Origin: Gelria sp. Kuro-4
GTDB lineage: Bacteria; Bacillota; DTU030; DUMP01
DNA: 64,000 nt
Assembly: GCF_019668485.1 (NCBI RefSeq)
Contig: NZ_AP024619.1
Location: 1,239,001-1,303,000, forward strand
Direction: 5' to 3'
Position numbers and translations under genes: made by a program. Under the pieces are notes generated by a model. The model was not told the DNA's origin, did not search any database, and was given only the letters and a program-made list of their open reading frames with translations. Shown here piece by piece: positions 8,270-19,642 of the stretch; position 1 is the stretch's first letter, and every line of letters begins with the position of its first letter.

Positions 8270-9009
8270 TGGAACTCACCGTTCTCGGCCGCTACGGGCC
8301 CTATCCGGCAGCGGGCGGGGCCTGTTCGGGTTATCTTGTCACGGCCGGCACCACGCGCCTGCTGGTGGACTGCGGGGCGGGGGTCCTGAGCCGGTTGGCC
8401 GCCCACCTGCCCCTGGAAGGCCTTACGGGGGTTATCCTCTCCCATCTCCACAGCGATCATACCAGCGATTACTTTGTCCTGCGCTACGCTCTGGAGGTGG
8501 CCCAGTTTCAGGGCCGGCGCCGGGAACCCCTGCCCGTGTGGGCGCCGCCCGAGCCGGCGGAGGAGTTCGGCCGCCTGGGTTACCGCAACGTTTTCACCGT
8601 GCGCCCGGTGCTGGAAGGGCAGGCCGTCCAGGTAGGGGAACTGACGGCGGTCCCCTTTGCCGGCAGGCACAGCGTCCCGGCTTTCGGGTGGCTTTTCACG
8701 GCGGGCGGGGCGAAGCTCGCCTACTCGGGCGACACAGAGCTGTACCCGGACTTCCCTGCCCGTGTGCAGGGGGCGGACCTTTTCCTCTGCGAGGCCACCT
8801 ACACAGAGACGCAGCTGAGCCAGGGGGCGCGGAATCACCTGGCGGCGGGCCAGGCGGCCCGGGCGGCGCGGGCGGCCGGTGTGAAGCGTCTCTTGCTTAC
8901 CCACCTTTCGCCGCCGCAGGATCACCGGGTGCTGCTTCAGGAAGCGCAGGCGGAGTTTCCCGCCGCTGAACTTGCAGCGGAAGGAAAAACGTACAGCGTT
9001 TCGGCATAG
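8270..9009 (+). CDS. Metallo-beta-lactamase-fold hydrolase (RNase Z-like)
   Basis: A 246-aa single-domain hydrolase. The metal motif SHLHSDHTSD (about residues 60-70) is followed by GRHSVPAFG, a YSGDTELYPDF aspartate motif and a late LTHLSP histidine. This order fits the MBL-fold phosphodiesterase/RNase Z-like group rather than true beta-lactamases. It lacks the extra exosite arm expected of RNase Z, so a tRNA 3'-end role is not claimed. ATG at 8270 is preceded by AAAGGAG. The VanW gene follows closely and may be cotranscribed. Confidence 0.85.
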
Positions 9010-9093
9010 GTATTGAGGGGGCTGAAGAATTTACCTTTCCGTAACCGCGGCTTAATTTTTACCCTCTATTCTGAAGGAGAGAGCCTGGAAAGG

Positions 9094-10536
9094 GTGGACA
9101 GCGTGCCCGAACCGATGAGTCGACTACCTCGACCTTACCTCCTGGCTGCCCTGGCCTTAACCCTGCTCTTTTTCCTGAGCTTCGGCACCGCCCTCGTGCT
9201 GAGCAGCTACCTGGCGCCGGACAAGATTGTGCCGGGGGTCCAGGTGGAAGGGCTGGACCTTTCCGGCCTGACGGCTGCCCAGGCGGAGGAACGCCTGGCG
9301 CTGCGGGCGGCGGCCCTGGCGGCGACCGAGCTCTTTCTCCAGGCCAAGGAACGCACTTATACCGTGAAAGCGGCGGACATCGGCATCGGCGCCGACGTAG
9401 CACAAACGGTGCAAAACGCCCTGGCGGTGGGCCACAGCGGCACCTTGTGGCAGCAGCTTTACGAACGCCGCCGGGTGCGACGGGAAGGCCGGCATCTACC
9501 CCTTGAACTCAGCCTGGATACCCGGAAGCTGCAGGGATATCTTATGCAACTGGCGCAGGATGTGGACAGCCCGCCTCGGGATGCGCGGCTTGTTCTTAAT
9601 GAAAAGAACGAAGCCGGACCGGTGGCGGGGAAGGCCGGCTGCGCGCTGGCTCTGCCGGAATCCGAGGAGCGGATAGTTACGGCGGTACGCCGGGGCGGCG
9701 GGCGCGTAGAGCTGGCCGTGCAGGAAATACCGCCGAAGCAGACGGTGGCGGATCTGTGGCGCCTGGGCATCCGCGATGTGGTGGCCCTTTACACCACCCG
9801 CTTCCAGGCCGGCAACCGCGACCGTACCTACAACTTGAAGCTCGGCGCCGCGGCCATTGACGGTCACATCGTGGCTCCGGGGGAGGTTTTTTCTTTTAAT
9901 GAGGTGGTGGGTCCCCGGGAGGAAGAGCAGGGGTACCGCGAGGCGCCGGTGATCATTAAAAACGAGCTGGTGCCGGGGATCGGCGGCGGCATCTGCCAGG
10001 TTTCCAGCACGCTGTATAACGCCGTGCTCCTCGCCGGGCTTGACCCGGTGGAAAGGAGTAACCACTCTTTGCCCAGCGCTTACATCGGCCTGGGCCGCGA
10101 TGCCACGGTGGCTTACGGCAGCATTGACTTCAAGTTCAAGAACACCCGGCCCGAGCCGGTGATGCTCGGCAGCCGCGTGCACGGCGACGAGCTGACCATC
10201 GCCGTCTTCGGCACGCCGCGGGAAGAAAGGGTGGAGATCATCACCGCGGTCGAAGAGGAGATTCCCTTTCCCGTGCTGTTCCAAGAAGACCCGGCCTTAA
10301 AGCCGGGAGAAAACAAGCTCAAGCAGGAAGGCAAACCGGGTTACAAGGTCACCGTGCGCCGGCGCTTCCGGCGGGGCGGGCAGGTGGTGCGCGAGGAGGT
10401 TTTGTCGCGTGACACCTACCATCCCCAGCCCGAGGTGCACCTGGTCGGCCCGGTGCCGGCGGCGCCGCCGGCCGGCGCACCGGGGCGGGTGCCGCAGCCC
10501 GTCCCGACCCAGAATGCCCGCCACGCGCCGGGATAA
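9094..10536 (+). CDS. VanW family protein with N-terminal membrane anchor and G5-like tail
   Basis: About 480 aa. One transmembrane helix near residues 10-35 (LLAALALTLLFFLSFGTALV) is followed by a peptidoglycan-binding-4-like region (about 60-200). The VanW domain carries AAAIDGHIVAPGEVFSFN and GGGICQVSSTLYNAVLLAGL. The C-terminal KPGYKVTVRRRF...EEVLSRDTY looks like a G5 domain, then a proline-rich tail. It probably acts at the outer face of the membrane in cell-wall biology; the biochemical role of VanW is unknown. Starts at GTG 9094, GTG 9103 or ATG 9115 are all possible; GAAGGAGAG lies 12-18 nt before the first two. Confidence 0.85.
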   Translation: MDSVPEPMSRLPRPYLLAALALTLLFFLSFGTALVLSSYLAPDKIVPGVQVEGLDLSGLTAAQAEERLALRAAALAATELFLQAKERTYTVKAADIGIGADVAQTVQNALAVGHSGTLWQQLYERRRVRREGRHLPLELSLDTRKLQGYLMQLAQDVDSPPRDARLVLNEKNEAGPVAGKAGCALALPESEERIVTAVRRGGGRVELAVQEIPPKQTVADLWRLGIRDVVALYTTRFQAGNRDRTYNLKLGAAAIDGHIVAPGEVFSFNEVVGPREEEQGYREAPVIIKNELVPGIGGGICQVSSTLYNAVLLAGLDPVERSNHSLPSAYIGLGRDATVAYGSIDFKFKNTRPEPVMLGSRVHGDELTIAVFGTPREERVEIITAVEEEIPFPVLFQEDPALKPGENKLKQEGKPGYKVTVRRRFRRGGQVVREEVLSRDTYHPQPEVHLVGPVPAAPPAGAPGRVPQPVPTQNARHAPG

Positions 10537-10542
10537 AAAAGA

Positions 10543-10598
10543 GGAGCAGTTAAGGCCTGCTCCGCCAAGAAAAGGGGGAGGCTTAGTAGAACTAAGCC
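10543..10598 (+). terminator. Two short hairpins after the VanW gene
   Basis: A 7-bp stem (10543-10549 with 10557-10563) is followed by another 7-bp stem with a 5-nt loop (10580-10586 with 10592-10598). Neither has a good U-run, so attenuation or weak termination is the most that can be said. Confidence 0.35.
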
Positions 10599-10695
10599 CA
10601 AGGAAATTAAGTGCACTTATTGTAACAAAGCGAACATGAAAAGTCAAGCAAGTGGACAGACTTAATCTTCAGTTTTGTGAAAGCCGCGCCCTTTC

Positions 10696-10724
10696 TTGAC
10701 AGGCCGTCAGCGGTTGGTTAAGAT
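10696..10724 (+). promoter_or_regulatory. Sigma-A promoter of guaA
   Basis: A consensus -35 TTGACA (10696-10701), 17-bp spacer and TAAGAT (10719-10724), about 32 bp before the guaA start. Upstream, AAAGCGAACAT near 10630 weakly resembles a PurR half-box, but no second half at the right distance is seen. Confidence 0.8.
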
Positions 10725-10756
10725 CAGAAAGAAAACTCGGGAAGGGAAGATGCGAC

Positions 10757-12295
10757 GTGGTGCTTGAGGATATAGAGCGAATCATCATCCTGGACTTTGG
10801 CGGGCAGTACGCCCAGCTTATTGCCCGGCGCGTGCGGGAGCAAAAGGTTTACGCCGAGATCCTTCCTTTCAGCACACCGCTGGCGGAGATTGCCGCGCGT
10901 CGGCCGCAGGGCATTATCTTCTCCGGCGGTCCGGCTACGGTCTTCGCCCCGGGCGCGCCGCAGTGCGATCCGGGTCTTCTGGCGCTGAACGTGCCCGTGC
11001 TGGGGATCTGCTATGGCCACCAGCTCATGGCTTACCTCTTGGGCGGCAAGGTGGGGCGGGCGGAGCGGCGCGAATACGGCCGGACGGTGGTGACGGTGGA
11101 CGAACCGCGCGGCATCCTCAAGGACTGGGGACGGCAGGAACAGTGCTGGATGAGCCACGGGGTAGAGGTGGAGGAGCCGCCGGCGGGCTTTAAGGTACTG
11201 GCCCACACCGGCACCACGCCGGTCGCCGCCATGGCCGACTTCGCGCGCAACCTGTATGGCGTGCAGTTCCACCCGGAGGTGGTGCACACCCCCAAGGGCG
11301 AGGCCTTGATTCGCCGCTTCCTCTTTGACGTCTGCGGCTGCACCGGTAAGTGGGATTTGGGATCGTTTGCCGAGGAAACCATTGCCGCCATCAAAAAGCA
11401 GGTGGGTGGGGGCCAGGTCATCTGCGCTTTGAGCGGTGGGGTGGACTCCTCGGTGGCGGCCACCCTGGTCCACCGGGCCGTAGGCGACCAGCTCACCAGC
11501 ATCTTCGTGGACCACGGGCTCCTGCGCCAGGGCGAGGCGGAGCAGGTGGCGGCCACTTTCCGGGAACGCGGCTTCCGGCTGGTGCACGTAGACGCCCGCG
11601 AGCGTTTCCTCAAGCGACTGGAAGGCGTCGCCGACCCGGAAAAGAAGCGCAAGATTATCGGCGCGGAGTTCATCCGCGTCTTCGAGGAGGAAGCGCGCCG
11701 CCTGGGGCAGGTTGACTTTCTGGTCCAAGGTACCGTCTATCCAGATGTGATCGAGAGCGGCACGGCCACGGCGGCCACCATCAAGTCGCACCACAACGTC
11801 GGTGGGCTGCCGGCGGAGATGAACCTTCGGCTCATCGAACCCCTGCGCCTGCTCTTTAAGGATGAAGTGCGCAGGCTGGGTGAAGAGCTGGGCCTTCCCG
11901 AGGAGATCGTCTGGCGCCAGCCTTTCCCGGGACCGGGCCTGGCCATCCGCGTTTTGGGCGCGGTTACGGCTCAGAAGCTGGAGATCCTGCGGCGGGCCGA
12001 TGCCATCGTCACCGAGGAAATCCGCTCGGCCGGGCTTTACCGCAAGATCTGGCAGGCCTTTGCCGTGCTGCCGGACATCCGCAGCGTGGGAGTGATGGGC
12101 GACGAGCGCACCTATGCCCACACGGTGGCGGTGCGCGCGGTGGAAAGCACCGACGGCATGACGGCCGATTGGGTGCGCCTGCCGTATGAGGTGCTGGACC
12201 GGATTGCGGCGCGCATCGTAGGCGAGGTACCGCACGTGAACCGCGTGGTCTACGACATCACATCCAAACCGCCGGCCACTATCGAGTGGGAATAA
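10757..12295 (+). CDS. guaA: GMP synthase (glutamine-hydrolysing)
   Basis: A 512-aa enzyme converting XMP to GMP with ATP and glutamine. Residues 1-195 are a class I glutamine amidotransferase: [10 protein letters not shown] at the start, nucleophile Cys in [15 protein letters not shown], and His/Glu in VQFHPEV. The ATP-pyrophosphatase domain follows with the PP-loop [12 protein letters not shown], and the dimerisation domain ends in [11 protein letters not shown], the universal GuaA C-terminus. Tandem GTG codons (10757, 10760) are both possible starts. It has its own promoter and terminator and is separate from the purine operon that follows. Confidence 0.97.
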   Translation: MVLEDIERIIILDFGGQYAQLIARRVREQKVYAEILPFSTPLAEIAARRPQGIIFSGGPATVFAPGAPQCDPGLLALNVPVLGICYGHQLMAYLLGGKVGRAERREYGRTVVTVDEPRGILKDWGRQEQCWMSHGVEVEEPPAGFKVLAHTGTTPVAAMADFARNLYGVQFHPEVVHTPKGEALIRRFLFDVCGCTGKWDLGSFAEETIAAIKKQVGGGQVICALSGGVDSSVAATLVHRAVGDQLTSIFVDHGLLRQGEAEQVAATFRERGFRLVHVDARERFLKRLEGVADPEKKRKIIGAEFIRVFEEEARRLGQVDFLVQGTVYPDVIESGTATAATIKSHHNVGGLPAEMNLRLIEPLRLLFKDEVRRLGEELGLPEEIVWRQPFPGPGLAIRVLGAVTAQKLEILRRADAIVTEEIRSAGLYRKIWQAFAVLPDIRSVGVMGDERTYAHTVAVRAVESTDGMTADWVRLPYEVLDRIAARIVGEVPHVNRVVYDITSKPPATIEWE

Positions 12296-12312
12296 AACTG
12301 ATCAAAGGAGCG

Positions 12313-12339
12313 GGAGCGTCGCCTGACGCTCCTCTTTTT
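12313..12339 (+). terminator. Rho-independent terminator of guaA
   Basis: An 8-bp stem GGAGCGTC/GACGCTCC with a 4-nt loop followed by TCTTTTT, about 18 bp after the guaA stop. Confidence 0.9.
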
Positions 12340-12349
12340 CACCCCCGGT

Positions 12350-12393
12350 GGTGACGAACGTTTAACATAAACAAATAGAAAAAGTTCGGTTTT
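12350..12393 (+). promoter_or_regulatory. Paired PurR boxes upstream of the purine operon
   Basis: The second box, AAAGTTCGGTTTT (12381-12393), matches the inverted form of the Bacillus PurBox (AWWWCCGAACWWT) at every position. The first box around CGAAC at 12355-12359 is degenerate. The CGAAC and GTTCG cores are 24 nt apart, close to the 22-23 nt of Bacillus operators. The pair ends 4 bp before the -35, so PurR bound here would block the promoter, relieved by PRPP. No purR gene is in the window. Confidence 0.75.
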
Positions 12394-12397
12394 ACCC

Positions 12398-12426
12398 TTG
12401 ACAGGAAATTTCCCGTCTGTTACCAT
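12398..12426 (+). promoter_or_regulatory. Promoter of the purine operon
   Basis: TTGACA (12398-12403), 17-bp spacer, TACCAT (12421-12426). The leader to purE is about 140 nt. It has a possible 6-bp stem (CACGGC with GCCGTG near 12475-12505) but no purine riboswitch core that I can recognise. Confidence 0.75.
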
Positions 12427-12573
12427 GACCTTGGGTGAAGAAGCCTCAGGCACGAGCGGACGGCGGCAGATTGAGCACGGCCCGGGAAACGAAGATTGCC
12501 GTGGGGCTTTGATTTTGCACGCCGGCAAACGAAAGACCAAAGGAAGGCAGGTACATAAAAGGGGGCAGTAAAG

Positions 12574-13092
12574 ATGGGCGAGCCCGTGGTGGGGATTGTC
12601 CTGGGGAGCGACTCTGATTTACCGCTGGGCCGGGAAGCAGCCCGGGTGCTGGCGGAGTTCGACGTGCCCTGCGAGGTGGTGATTGCCTCGGCGCACCGCA
12701 CGCCGGAGAAAGCGGGTCGCTACGCCCGGGAGGCGGCAGGGCGGGGTCTCAAGGTCATCATCGCGGTGGCCGGGCTGGCGGCGCACCTGCCCGGCGTGCT
12801 GGCGGCGCAGACCACGCTCCCGGTGATTGGGGTGCCGGTGGCAGCCGGGACGCTGGGGGGAATCGATGCGCTCCTCGCCATGGCCCAAATGCCCGGCGGG
12901 GTGCCGGTGGCCACGGTGGGCATCGGCGCGGCGAAGAACGCGGCGCTCCTGGCGGTGGCCGTAATTGCGACCGCGGAACCAGGCCTGGCCGCGCGCCTGG
13001 TACAGTACCGGAAGGGGCTGGCAGAACAGGTGGAGGCCAAAGACCGGAGGCTTGGGGGACAGGGCTGGCAGCTTGAGGAGGGACAGGCATGA
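12574..13092 (+). CDS. purE: 5-(Carboxyamino)imidazole ribonucleotide mutase
   Basis: A 172-aa class I PurE: GSDSD near the N-terminus, ASAHRTPEK with the catalytic His, [20 protein letters not shown] and the [12 protein letters not shown] block. It converts N5-CAIR to CAIR. Class I enzymes normally need PurK to make N5-CAIR, yet no purK follows as it does in Bacillus. The ATG at 12574 follows AAAGGGGGCAG. The gene overlaps purB by 4 nt and leads an eleven-gene operon. Confidence 0.95.
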   Translation: MGEPVVGIVLGSDSDLPLGREAARVLAEFDVPCEVVIASAHRTPEKAGRYAREAAGRGLKVIIAVAGLAAHLPGVLAAQTTLPVIGVPVAAGTLGGIDALLAMAQMPGGVPVATVGIGAAKNAALLAVAVIATAEPGLAARLVQYRKGLAEQVEAKDRRLGGQGWQLEEGQA

Positions 13093-14381
13093 TCGAGCGC
13101 TACACGTATCCGGAAATGGCCCGGATCTGGACGCAAGAGAACAAGATGCAGAAGTGGCTCGAGGTGGAGGTGCTGGCCTGCGAGGCCATGGCTGAGCTGG
13201 GCCAGATCCCGCAGGAGGCCGCGGCAGCCGTCCGCGAACGCGCCGGCTTTGACGTGGCGCGTGTCAAGGAGATCGAGCGGGTGACCCGGCACGATGTGGC
13301 GGCCTTTGTGGAGTGCGTGGCCGAGCGCGTGGGCGAGGCCGGCAAGTACGTCCACCGGGGCCTTACCTCTTCGGACGTGCTGGACACCGGGCTGGCGCTG
13401 CAGATGAAAGAGGCGGCCCAGCTTTTGCTGGGTGACGTGGAGCGCCTTCTCAGGGTGCTCAAGGAGGAGGCGGCGGCGCACAAGTACACGGTGATGATCG
13501 GCCGCACCCACGGGGTGCATGCCGAGCCCACCACCTGGGGGCTGAAGCTGCTTCTCTGGGCGGCGGAGATGGAGCGGGCGCGCGACCGGCTCAGCCACGC
13601 CCTGGCCACGATCAGCGTCGGGAAGATCTCCGGCGCGGTGGGCACCTACGCCAACGTGGACCCGCGTGTGGAGAGCTACGTCTGCGCGCGCCTGGGCCTC
13701 AAGGCGGCCGAGGTATCGACGCAGATCCTGCAGCGCGACCGGCACGCCGAGTACCTCACGGCGTTGGCCCTGGTAGGAAGTTCCCTGGAGAAGTTCGCCA
13801 CCGAGATCCGCAGCCTGCAGCGCACCGAGATTTTGGAGGTGGAGGAGTCCTTCCACAAGGGGCAAAAAGGGTCTTCGGCTATGCCGCACAAGCGCAACCC
13901 GGTGAACTGCGAGCGCATCGCCGGTCTGGCCCGGCTGCTCAGGGGGAACGCCCAGGCGGCCATGGAAAACGTCAGCCTCTGGCACGAGCGCGACATCAGC
14001 CACTCCTCGGTAGAGCGCGTGATCATCCCCGACTCCTGCCTGGTGCTCGACTTCATGCTGCGCCAGTTCACCACCATCATGGAAAACCTCATCGTTTACC
14101 CGGAGCGCATGCGCGCCAACCTGGAGCGCACCGGCGGGTTGATTTACTCGCAGCGGGTGCTCTTGGCCTTGGTGGACAAGGGCGTCGCCCGCAGCGACGC
14201 CTACGCCTGGGTGCAGGAGCAGGCCATGGCCACCTGGCAGGAGGGCGGCAGCTTCAAGGAGCGGGTGCTGGGCGACGCACGCATCCGCGGCCACCTTACC
14301 GCCGAGGAGATCGAGGGCCTCTTCGATTACCGCTACCACCTGCGCCACGTGGACGAGATCTTTGCCCGCTTCGGGTTATAA
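13089..14381 (+). CDS. purB: Adenylosuccinate lyase
   Basis: A 430-aa lyase of the fumarase/aspartase superfamily. It splits SAICAR to AICAR and adenylosuccinate to AMP, releasing fumarate. The signature [13 protein letters not shown] (about residues 260-272) is intact, as are TSSDVLDTG and [12 protein letters not shown], which carry active-site Ser/His residues. The ATGA overlap with purE couples translation. Length is normal for the Firmicute form (about 430 aa). Confidence 0.97.
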   Translation: MIERYTYPEMARIWTQENKMQKWLEVEVLACEAMAELGQIPQEAAAAVRERAGFDVARVKEIERVTRHDVAAFVECVAERVGEAGKYVHRGLTSSDVLDTGLALQMKEAAQLLLGDVERLLRVLKEEAAAHKYTVMIGRTHGVHAEPTTWGLKLLLWAAEMERARDRLSHALATISVGKISGAVGTYANVDPRVESYVCARLGLKAAEVSTQILQRDRHAEYLTALALVGSSLEKFATEIRSLQRTEILEVEESFHKGQKGSSAMPHKRNPVNCERIAGLARLLRGNAQAAMENVSLWHERDISHSSVERVIIPDSCLVLDFMLRQFTTIMENLIVYPERMRANLERTGGLIYSQRVLLALVDKGVARSDAYAWVQEQAMATWQEGGSFKERVLGDARIRGHLTAEEIEGLFDYRYHLRHVDEIFARFGL

Positions 14382-14396
14382 GGGAGGAGGACCGCC

Positions 14397-15113
14397 ATGG
14401 AAAAGCGCGAGCAGCTGTATGAGGGCAAGGCCAAGATAGTGTACCGTACCGACGATCCCGAGCGCTACATCGTGTACTATAAGGACGACGCCACCGCCTT
14501 CAACGGCCTCAAAAAGGGCACCATCACCGGCAAGGGCGAGCTCAACAACCGCATCTCCGCCCACTTCTTCGCCCTGCTGGAAGAGCACGGCATCCCCACC
14601 CACTTCGAAAAACTCCTTTCCCCCCGCGAGATGCTGGTGAAGAAGGTCACCATCCTCCCCATTGAGGTTGTGGTGCGCAACATCGCCGCCGGCAGCCTGG
14701 CCAAGCGCCTGGGGCTGGCTGAAGGGACGCCCCTGGCGCGCCCTGTGCTCGAGTTTTACTACAAAAGCGACGCGCTGGGCGACCCCATGATCAACGAGTA
14801 CCATGTTTACGCGCTGAACCTGGCGAGCGCGGGCGAGCTCAGGGCACTTTCCGATTACGCCTTGAAGGTGGACTCCATCCTGAGCGCATACCTGGCGGAG
14901 CGGGGCCTGGAGCTGGTGGACTTTAAGCTCGAGTTCGGCCGCACCGCCGCCGGCCGGGTGATCCTCGCCGATGAGATTTCCCCCGATACCTGCCGCTTCT
15001 GGGACAAGGCGACGCACGAGAAGCTCGATAAGGACCGCTTCCGCCGCGACATGGGCGGCGTGGAGGAGGCCTACCAGGAAATCTGGCGCCGGTTGACGGG
15101 AGGGACGGAATGA
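14397..15113 (+). CDS. purC: SAICAR synthetase
   Basis: A 238-aa phosphoribosylaminoimidazole-succinocarboxamide synthase, joining CAIR and aspartate with ATP. Seen are [10 protein letters not shown] at the N-terminus, [18 protein letters not shown], and [11 protein letters not shown]...[14 protein letters not shown]. Size matches bacterial PurC. ATG at 14397 is behind GGGAGGAGG. Its stop overlaps the purS start (ATGA). Confidence 0.97.
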   Translation: MEKREQLYEGKAKIVYRTDDPERYIVYYKDDATAFNGLKKGTITGKGELNNRISAHFFALLEEHGIPTHFEKLLSPREMLVKKVTILPIEVVVRNIAAGSLAKRLGLAEGTPLARPVLEFYYKSDALGDPMINEYHVYALNLASAGELRALSDYALKVDSILSAYLAERGLELVDFKLEFGRTAAGRVILADEISPDTCRFWDKATHEKLDKDRFRRDMGGVEEAYQEIWRRLTGGTE

Positions 15114-15363
15114 TGTACTTGGTTAAGGTCTATGTGACCTTCAAGAAAGGGATCCTTGACCCGCAGGGCGTCACCATTCAGGGAGCGCTGGAAGCGCTCG
15201 ACTACAAGAGCGTCCGCGACGTGCGCACCGGCAAGTACATGGAACTCAGACTGGAGGCGCCCACGGCCGAGGCGGCCCGGGAGCAAGCCGAGGAGATGGC
15301 CCGGCGGCTCCTCGCCAACCCGGTGATCGAGGACTACCGCCTGGAAGTGGAGGAGGCGCAGGC

Positions 15364-15367
<4 letters not shown>
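15110..15367 (+). CDS. purS: FGAM synthase subunit PurS
   Basis: An 85-aa small subunit of the three-part formylglycinamidine synthase (PurS-PurQ-PurL). It shows [22 protein letters not shown] and the paired beta-alpha-beta pattern ending [11 protein letters not shown]. It bridges PurQ and PurL for ammonia transfer. Two tandem ATG codons (15110 and 15113) are possible starts; the first overlaps purC. The 3' end overlaps purQ by 4 nt. Confidence 0.96.
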
Positions 15368-16064
<697 letters not shown>

Positions 16065-16068
<4 letters not shown>

Positions 16069-18254
16069 CCGGCAGGTGGCGCAGCATGGGCCTCAGCGAC
16101 CAGGAGTACAGCCGCATCCTGGAACTCATGGGCCGGGAACCGAATGAAACGGAGCTCGGGATGTTCGCCGTGATGTGGTCCGAACACTGCGGCTACAAGA
16201 ACTCGCGGCCGCTGCTCAAGCTTTTCCCCACCCAGGGGCCGCGCGTGCTGCAGGGGCCGGGCGAGAACGCCGGCGTCATCGACATCGGGGACGGCCAGGC
16301 CGTGGTGTTCAAGATGGAAAGCCACAACCACCCCTCGGCCATCGAGCCCTACCAGGGGGCGGCTACCGGGGTGGGCGGCATTGTGCGCGACATTTTTGCC
16401 ATGGGGGCGCGTCCCATCGCCTGCCTGGACTCCCTGCGCTTCGGCGACTTGAAGGACCGGCGCACCGCCTACCTTTTTTCCGGCGTCGTGGCCGGCATCG
16501 CCGGCTACGGCAACGCCATCGGCGTGCCCACCGTGGGCGGCGAGGCCTTCTTCAGCCCCTCCTACCAGGGCAATCCCCTGGTGAACGCGATGTGCGTGGG
16601 CCTTTTAGAGGGGGCCCCCGCTAAAGGAATTGCCGCCGGCGTGGGCAACCCGGTGCTCCTGGTGGGCGCCAAGACCGGGCGCGACGGTATCCACGGGGCC
16701 ACCTTTGCGTCGGAAGAGCTGGGTGAGGGGTCGGAGGAGCGGCGCCCGGCCGTGCAGGTGGGCGACCCCTTCCGTGAAAAGCTCCTCATTGAGGCCTGCC
16801 TGGAGATCCTCAAGACGGACTACGTGGTGGGCATCCAGGACCTGGGCGCGGCGGGGATCACCTCTTCGGCGGTGGAAATGGCCGGCCGCGCCGGTACCGG
16901 CATGCGCCTCGATATTTCCCGCGTGCCGCGGCGCGAGCCCGGCATGACCCCTTATGAGGTGATGCTTTCCGAGTCCCAGGAGCGGATGCTCCTCGTCATT
17001 AAGAAAGGGTATGAAGACGCGGCCAGGCGGGTTTTCTCCCGCTGGGGGCTCGATGCCACGGTGATCGGCCACGTCACCGACGACGGCGTGATGCGGGTGT
17101 GGGACGGGGAGACGCCGGCGGCTGAGATCCCGGTGCGCTACCTCACCGACGAGGTACCGACCTATGTGCGCACGGGCCGCGTCCCGGCCTACCTCAAGGA
17201 GGCGCAGGCCTTCGACTGGCACGTCCTGCCCGAGCCGGCCGACTACAACGCGGCGCTCCTTAAGCTCATCGCTTCTCCGAACATCGCCAGCCACGAGTGG
17301 ATCTGGCGCCAGTACGACCACATGGTACAGGCGAACACGGTGGTGCTGCCGGGTTCCGACGCGGCGGTGCTGCGCGTTAAGAGCACGCCGAAGGGGCTGG
17401 CCCTCACCACCGACGGCAACGGCCGCTACACCTACCTTGACCCGTACACCGGCGGGATGATCGCCGTGGCCGAGGCGGCGCGCAACCTGGCCGCCTGCGG
17501 CGCTGAGCCCCTGGGGATCACCGACTGCCTCAACTTCGGAAACCCGGAGAAGCCCGAGGTGTACTGGCAGCTCCAGCAGGCCGTCGAGGGCATGGCGGAC
17601 GCCTGCCGGGCGCTCGGCATCCCGGTGGTGAGCGGCAACGTCAGCCTTTACAACGAGACCGAGGGACGCCCCATCTTCCCGACGCCGGTGGTGGGCATGG
17701 TGGGCCTGCTGCCGGATATCGCGAAGCGGGCGGTGCAGGGCTTCCGCGGGCCGGGAGACGTGATTGTGCTCCTCGGCTCCACCGAGGATGAACTGGGCGG
17801 GAGCGAGTACCTCTACGCCCTCCACGGCGTAGAGCAGGGCCGGCCGCCCCGGCTGCACCTGGAGCGCGAGGCGCGGGTGCAGGAGGCCTGCCGCACGGCC
17901 GTCCGCCGCGCGCTGCTCGCTTCGGCCCACGACCTCTCGGAAGGGGGCCTGGTGGTGGCGCTGGCCGAGTGCTGCCTGGCGGGCCGGCAGGGGCCGGTCG
18001 GCGCCCGCGTAACTGTGCCGCGGGGTGAGCTTTCCCGCACCAGCGCATACTTCAGCGAGACCCAGTCGCGCATCCTGGTTTCGCTGCCGGAGGAGAACCT
18101 GCCGCAGCTTGCTGAGATTGTGCAGCGCTTAGGGGTGCCGTACCAGGTGCTGGGCCGGACGGGGGGCGAGCGGCTGGAGGTGGACGACGCCATTTCCCTG
18201 CCCCTGGCGGCGCTCCAAGAGGCCTGGAGGGAGGGGCTGGCATGCCACCTCTAG
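16065..18254 (+). CDS. purL: FGAM synthase, synthetase subunit (small PurL)
   Basis: A 729-aa ATP-dependent subunit converting FGAR to FGAM. It is the small PurL type that needs PurS and PurQ; the 1,300-aa fused form is absent. It has [16 protein letters not shown], the [23 protein letters not shown]-binding region and a second AIR-synthase-like half ([18 protein letters not shown]). GTG at 16065 overlaps purQ; ATG at 16086 (MGLSDQEY) is the alternative and fits usual PurL N-termini well. Confidence 0.97.
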
Positions 18255-19642
18255 AGGCGGACAAGCTGCACGAGGAGTGCGGGGTCTTCGGGGTCTACGC
18301 TCCGGGAGAGGATGTCGGCCGCCTGACCTACATGGGGCTGTTCGCCCTGCAGCACCGCGGGCAGGAGAGCGCCGGCATCGCCGTGACCGACGGGCGCAGC
18401 ATCGCCTTGGAGCGCGGCCTGGGCCTGGTGGGCGAGGTGTTTAACGAAAAGCTCTTGGCGGGGCTCCAGGGGAAGATTGCCATCGGCCATGTGCGTTACT
18501 CCACCGCCGGAGGCGGGGGTCTGAATAACGCCCAGCCGCTGGCGGTGGCCTCGCGGCGCGGCTCCCTGGCCCTGGCGCACAACGGCAACCTGGTGAACGC
18601 CGCCGCGTTGCGCGAGGAGCTGAGCGAGCGCGGGTACCTCTTTCAAACCACCAGCGACACCGAGGTCATCGCCAGCCTGACGGCGCAGGCGGAGGCGCGG
18701 GATACAACCTGGGCGCTCATCAGCGCGCTGAGCCAGGTGGAAGGGTCCTTCGCCCTGGTGGTGCTCACGCCGGACCGGCTGTTGGGCGTGCGGGACCCGC
18801 ACGGCATGCGCCCGCTCTGCCTGGGGCGGCTGGGATCCGGTCACGTGCTCGCCTCGGAGAGCTGTGCTTTGGATACGGTGGGGGCGCAGTTCGTGCGCGA
18901 TGTGGAACCGGGGGAGCTGGTGAGCATCGGGCCGGACGGGGTGAGCTCCATCCGTTATGCGGCGCCCCACAAGGCGTTCTGCATCTTCGAATTCATTTAT
19001 TTTGCCCGCCCGGACAGCCGCATTGAGGGCGTGGGCGTGCACGAGGCCCGGCGGCGGGCCGGGCGCCGGCTGGCCCAGGAGTGGCCGGCGGCGGCAGACC
19101 TGGTGGTGCCGGTGCCGGACTCGGGCATCTCGGCCGCTCTGGGCTACGCGGAAGCTTCCGGGATTCCTTACGCCGTGGGCCTTATCAAGAACCGCTACGT
19201 AGGGCGCACCTTCATCCAGCCGGCGCAGAAGACGCGGGAATTCGGTGTGCACTTGAAGCTCAATCCCATCCGCGAGGTGCTGGACGGCAGGCGCATCGTC
19301 CTGGTGGACGATTCCATCGTGCGCGGGACCACCAGCCGGCGCATTGTGCGGCTGCTGCGGAGCGCCGGAGCGCGGGAGGTGCACGTGCGGGTGAGTTCGC
19401 CGCCCATCGTGAGCCCTTGCTACTACGGCATCGACACGCCCACTACGGCGGAGCTGATCGGGGCGCGCTGCCCGGTGGAGGAGATACGCCGGGCGATCGA
19501 TGCGGACTCGCTGGGGTACCTGAGCCTCGACGGGCTCAAGGAAGCGGTGGGGCTTCCGGGCGAGCCGTACTGCCTGGCCTGCTTTAATGGCAACTACCTC
19601 GCCGGCCGTTGCCCGAGGGAAGGAGGAGAACCCGATGCCTGA
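18242..19642 (+). CDS. purF: Amidophosphoribosyltransferase
   Basis: A 466-aa enzyme of the first purine step (PRPP plus glutamine to phosphoribosylamine). An 11-12 residue propeptide ([12 protein letters not shown]) precedes the catalytic Cys of CGVFGVY, as in the Bacillus enzyme. Cys residues in [16 protein letters not shown] and [14 protein letters not shown] fit the 4Fe-4S cluster of that class. The PRPP loop [15 protein letters not shown] is present. It overlaps purL by 13 nt. Confidence 0.97.
   Translation: MPPLEADKLHEECGVFGVYAPGEDVGRLTYMGLFALQHRGQESAGIAVTDGRSIALERGLGLVGEVFNEKLLAGLQGKIAIGHVRYSTAGGGGLNNAQPLAVASRRGSLALAHNGNLVNAAALREELSERGYLFQTTSDTEVIASLTAQAEARDTTWALISALSQVEGSFALVVLTPDRLLGVRDPHGMRPLCLGRLGSGHVLASESCALDTVGAQFVRDVEPGELVSIGPDGVSSIRYAAPHKAFCIFEFIYFARPDSRIEGVGVHEARRRAGRRLAQEWPAAADLVVPVPDSGISAALGYAEASGIPYAVGLIKNRYVGRTFIQPAQKTREFGVHLKLNPIREVLDGRRIVLVDDSIVRGTTSRRIVRLLRSAGAREVHVRVSSPPIVSPCYYGIDTPTTAELIGARCPVEEIRRAIDADSLGYLSLDGLKEAVGLPGEPYCLACFNGNYLAGRCPREGGEPDA

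Noticed and set aside
10537-10756. Purine riboswitch before guaA
   Set aside because: Small hairpins are present, but none of the conserved loop-loop and junction residues of the guanine/adenine aptamer were found.
12427-12573. Purine riboswitch or attenuator in the purE leader
   Set aside because: Only a 6-bp stem with a long loop is visible, with no U-run terminator and no aptamer core.
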